In this document: positions 63,004 through 64,000 of the stretch, one piece after another
How the letters are laid out: every line of letters starts with the position of its first letter
Position numbering within the stretch: position 1 is the first letter of the stretch
Assembly (NCBI GenBank): GCA_963738185.1
Contig: CAVTVA010000003.1
Location: 3,075,490 to 3,139,489 of the forward strand
Length of the DNA stretch: 64,000 nt
Direction: 5' to 3'
DNA from: AP-15 sp963738185
GTDB taxonomy: Bacteria > Pseudomonadota > Alphaproteobacteria > ATCC43930 > CGMCC-115725
Position numbers and translations under genes: made by a program
The notes under the pieces: model-generated
What the model was told of the DNA's origin: nothing
The model's input: only the letters and a program-made list of their open reading frames with translations
Database searches by the model: none

Positions 63004-64000
63004 ATGCGTGGCAAGGTCCCGCTCTCGCAGCGGCTGATCGGCCTCCAGGCGCCGCCGGCGCGCCGTTGGTCCGAGCCGACCCCGGAGCGGCTCCCGCCGG
63101 CCCACCCGCTCGACCTTGTCCGCCTGATCCTTGCGGTCCTGTTTGTCGCCGGGCTGCTCGCCACCTCGTTCTGGATCCTGTGGCCGTTCCTGCCGGCGAC
63201 GATCTGGGCGACGACCCTGGTGGTCGCGACCTGGCCGCTGATGCTGCAGGTGCAGCGGCGGCTGTGGCATCGCCGCTGGCTCGCGGTCACGGTGATGACT
63301 GCAGCGCTGCTGCTGGTGTTTATCGGCCCGTTCTGGCTGGCGATCGCGACGATCACGCAAAATTTCGAGCGCATTATCGGCTGGGCGAATGCGCTGGCCT
63401 CGTTCCGGCTGCCGCCGCCGCCAGTGTGGCTGGACAACATTCCGCTGTTCGGCAGCCAGATCATCCTGCTGTGGCACCGGATCGAAGCGAGCGGCATCCA
63501 CGAGCTGGCGGTCAAGGCCGCACCCTATGCCGGGAGCGCCGCCGGCTGGTTCGCAGGCCTCTTGAGCGGCTTCGGCATCGCCATCGTGCAATTTCTGCTG
63601 ACCCTGGTCATCGCCGCGATCCTCTACGCCAGCGGCGAGCGCGCGGCCAATCTGGCCGAGCGCTTTGGTCATCGGCTGGCCGGCGAGCGCGGCCGCCAAT
63701 CGGTGCGGCTGGCCGGTCAGGCGATCCGCAGCGTGGCCCTCGGCGTCGTGGTGACCGCACTCTTGCAGTCGGTGCTGGGCGGCATCGGGCTGGCGATCGC
63801 CGGGACCCCGCTGGCGCCGGTGCTCACCGCAGTCATGTTCATAACGTGCATCGCCCAGCTCGGGCCCGGCCTGGTGCTGATCCCGGCGGTCGTCTGGTTC
63901 TATTGGAGCGGCGCGGCGGGCTGGGGAACGTTTCTGCTGGTCTGGTCGATCATCGTCATCAGCCTCGACAACATCGTGCGCCCGTTGCTGATCCGGAAGG
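63004..64000 (+). CDS. AI-2E-family transporter, 5' part (cut by window end)
   Basis: 332 codons are present from ATG 63004 and the frame is open to the window edge. YdiK/PerM-type: DLVRLILAVLFVAGLLATSF, PATIWATTLVVATWPLML, LLLVFIGPFWLAIATITQNF, QFLLTLVIAAILYASGERAA, LGVVVTALLQSVLGGIGLAI and QLGPGLVLIPAVVWFYWSGA. The family includes the TqsA autoinducer-2 exporter and Na/H antiporters; the substrate is unknown here. Confidence 0.83.
   Translation, partial: MRGKVPLSQRLIGLQAPPARRWSEPTPERLPPAHPLDLVRLILAVLFVAGLLATSFWILWPFLPATIWATTLVVATWPLMLQVQRRLWHRRWLAVTVMTAALLLVFIGPFWLAIATITQNFERIIGWANALASFRLPPPPVWLDNIPLFGSQIILLWHRIEASGIHELAVKAAPYAGSAAGWFAGLLSGFGIAIVQFLLTLVIAAILYASGERAANLAERFGHRLAGERGRQSVRLAGQAIRSVALGVVVTALLQSVLGGIGLAIAGTPLAPVLTAVMFITCIAQLGPGLVLIPAVVWFYWSGAAGWGTFLLVWSIIVISLDNIVRPLLIRK

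Overview
The window is GC-rich chromosomal DNA from an alphaproteobacterium, probably a soil or freshwater member of the Rhizobiales/Rhodospirillales side of the class. The signs are a GTTC-N7-GTTC LexA box, a FseA/QseM-type regulator module known from rhizobial integrative elements, a candidate small RNA with the TTTCCTCCCT motif of the alphaproteobacterial MmgR family, and the MurD2/MurL route to D-glutamate. I saw no rRNA, tRNA or CRISPR array. The exact taxon cannot be read from the sequence.

Bases 1 to about 17.25 kb are an accessory region full of debris. It opens with a minus-strand regulator cluster (XRE repressor, short DUF2285 protein, DUF6499 ORF and DUF2285 ORF in the +1 frame) like the excision/transfer activator module of rhizobial ICEs. 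Next come a frameshifted membrane gene, a luciferase-like monooxygenase remnant, an SDR and an epoxide-hydrolase-like enzyme. A LexA-controlled dinB 5' fragment follows, interrupted by an AT-richer, decayed reverse transcriptase gene. Three intact catabolic-type genes (6.98-10.65 kb) separate this from a second debris field: DUF2493, toprim and strawberry-notch helicase remnants of an ICE, a DUF4326 gene, a prokaryotic Argonaute PIWI fragment joined to an AlbA/HATPase fragment, an IS110 transposase remnant, an atypical SDR and a resolvase tail.

From 17.27 kb onward the window is dense metabolic chromosome. It contains a hydroxyacid dehydrogenase, Sir2 and an SDR. A branched-chain-type ABC transporter is split into livG-acyl-CoA synthetase-livH (+) and livM-livK-livF (-), with an FkbM methyltransferase and a periplasmic binding protein between them. 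A GST and an MFS carrier follow. A minus-strand operon links two halves of a D-glutamate cyclase (DUF1445, DUF4392) to MurL, MurD2 and a small lipoprotein. Then come glucokinase and trehalose synthesis (glk, otsA, otsB), the sRNA, phenylalanine hydroxylase, N-formylglutamate amidohydrolase, an acetyltransferase, an M16 peptidase and thrC, and then hemC, an anion permease and a UvrD/PcrA helicase. The last section holds an HMG-CoA-lyase-like enzyme, an amidase with a GatC-like small partner, a sulfurtransferase, glmU-glmS, a threonine-dehydratase-like enzyme, EcsC, a second MFS carrier and the start of an AI-2E-family transporter.

Seven otherwise well-conserved genes (sir2, livH, murD2, thrC, the 47.6 kb membrane gene, uvrD and the dehydratase) each carry one single-base frameshift. 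Several should be essential, so sequencing or assembly error is the likeliest reason, and every frameshift in the window should be read with that in mind.
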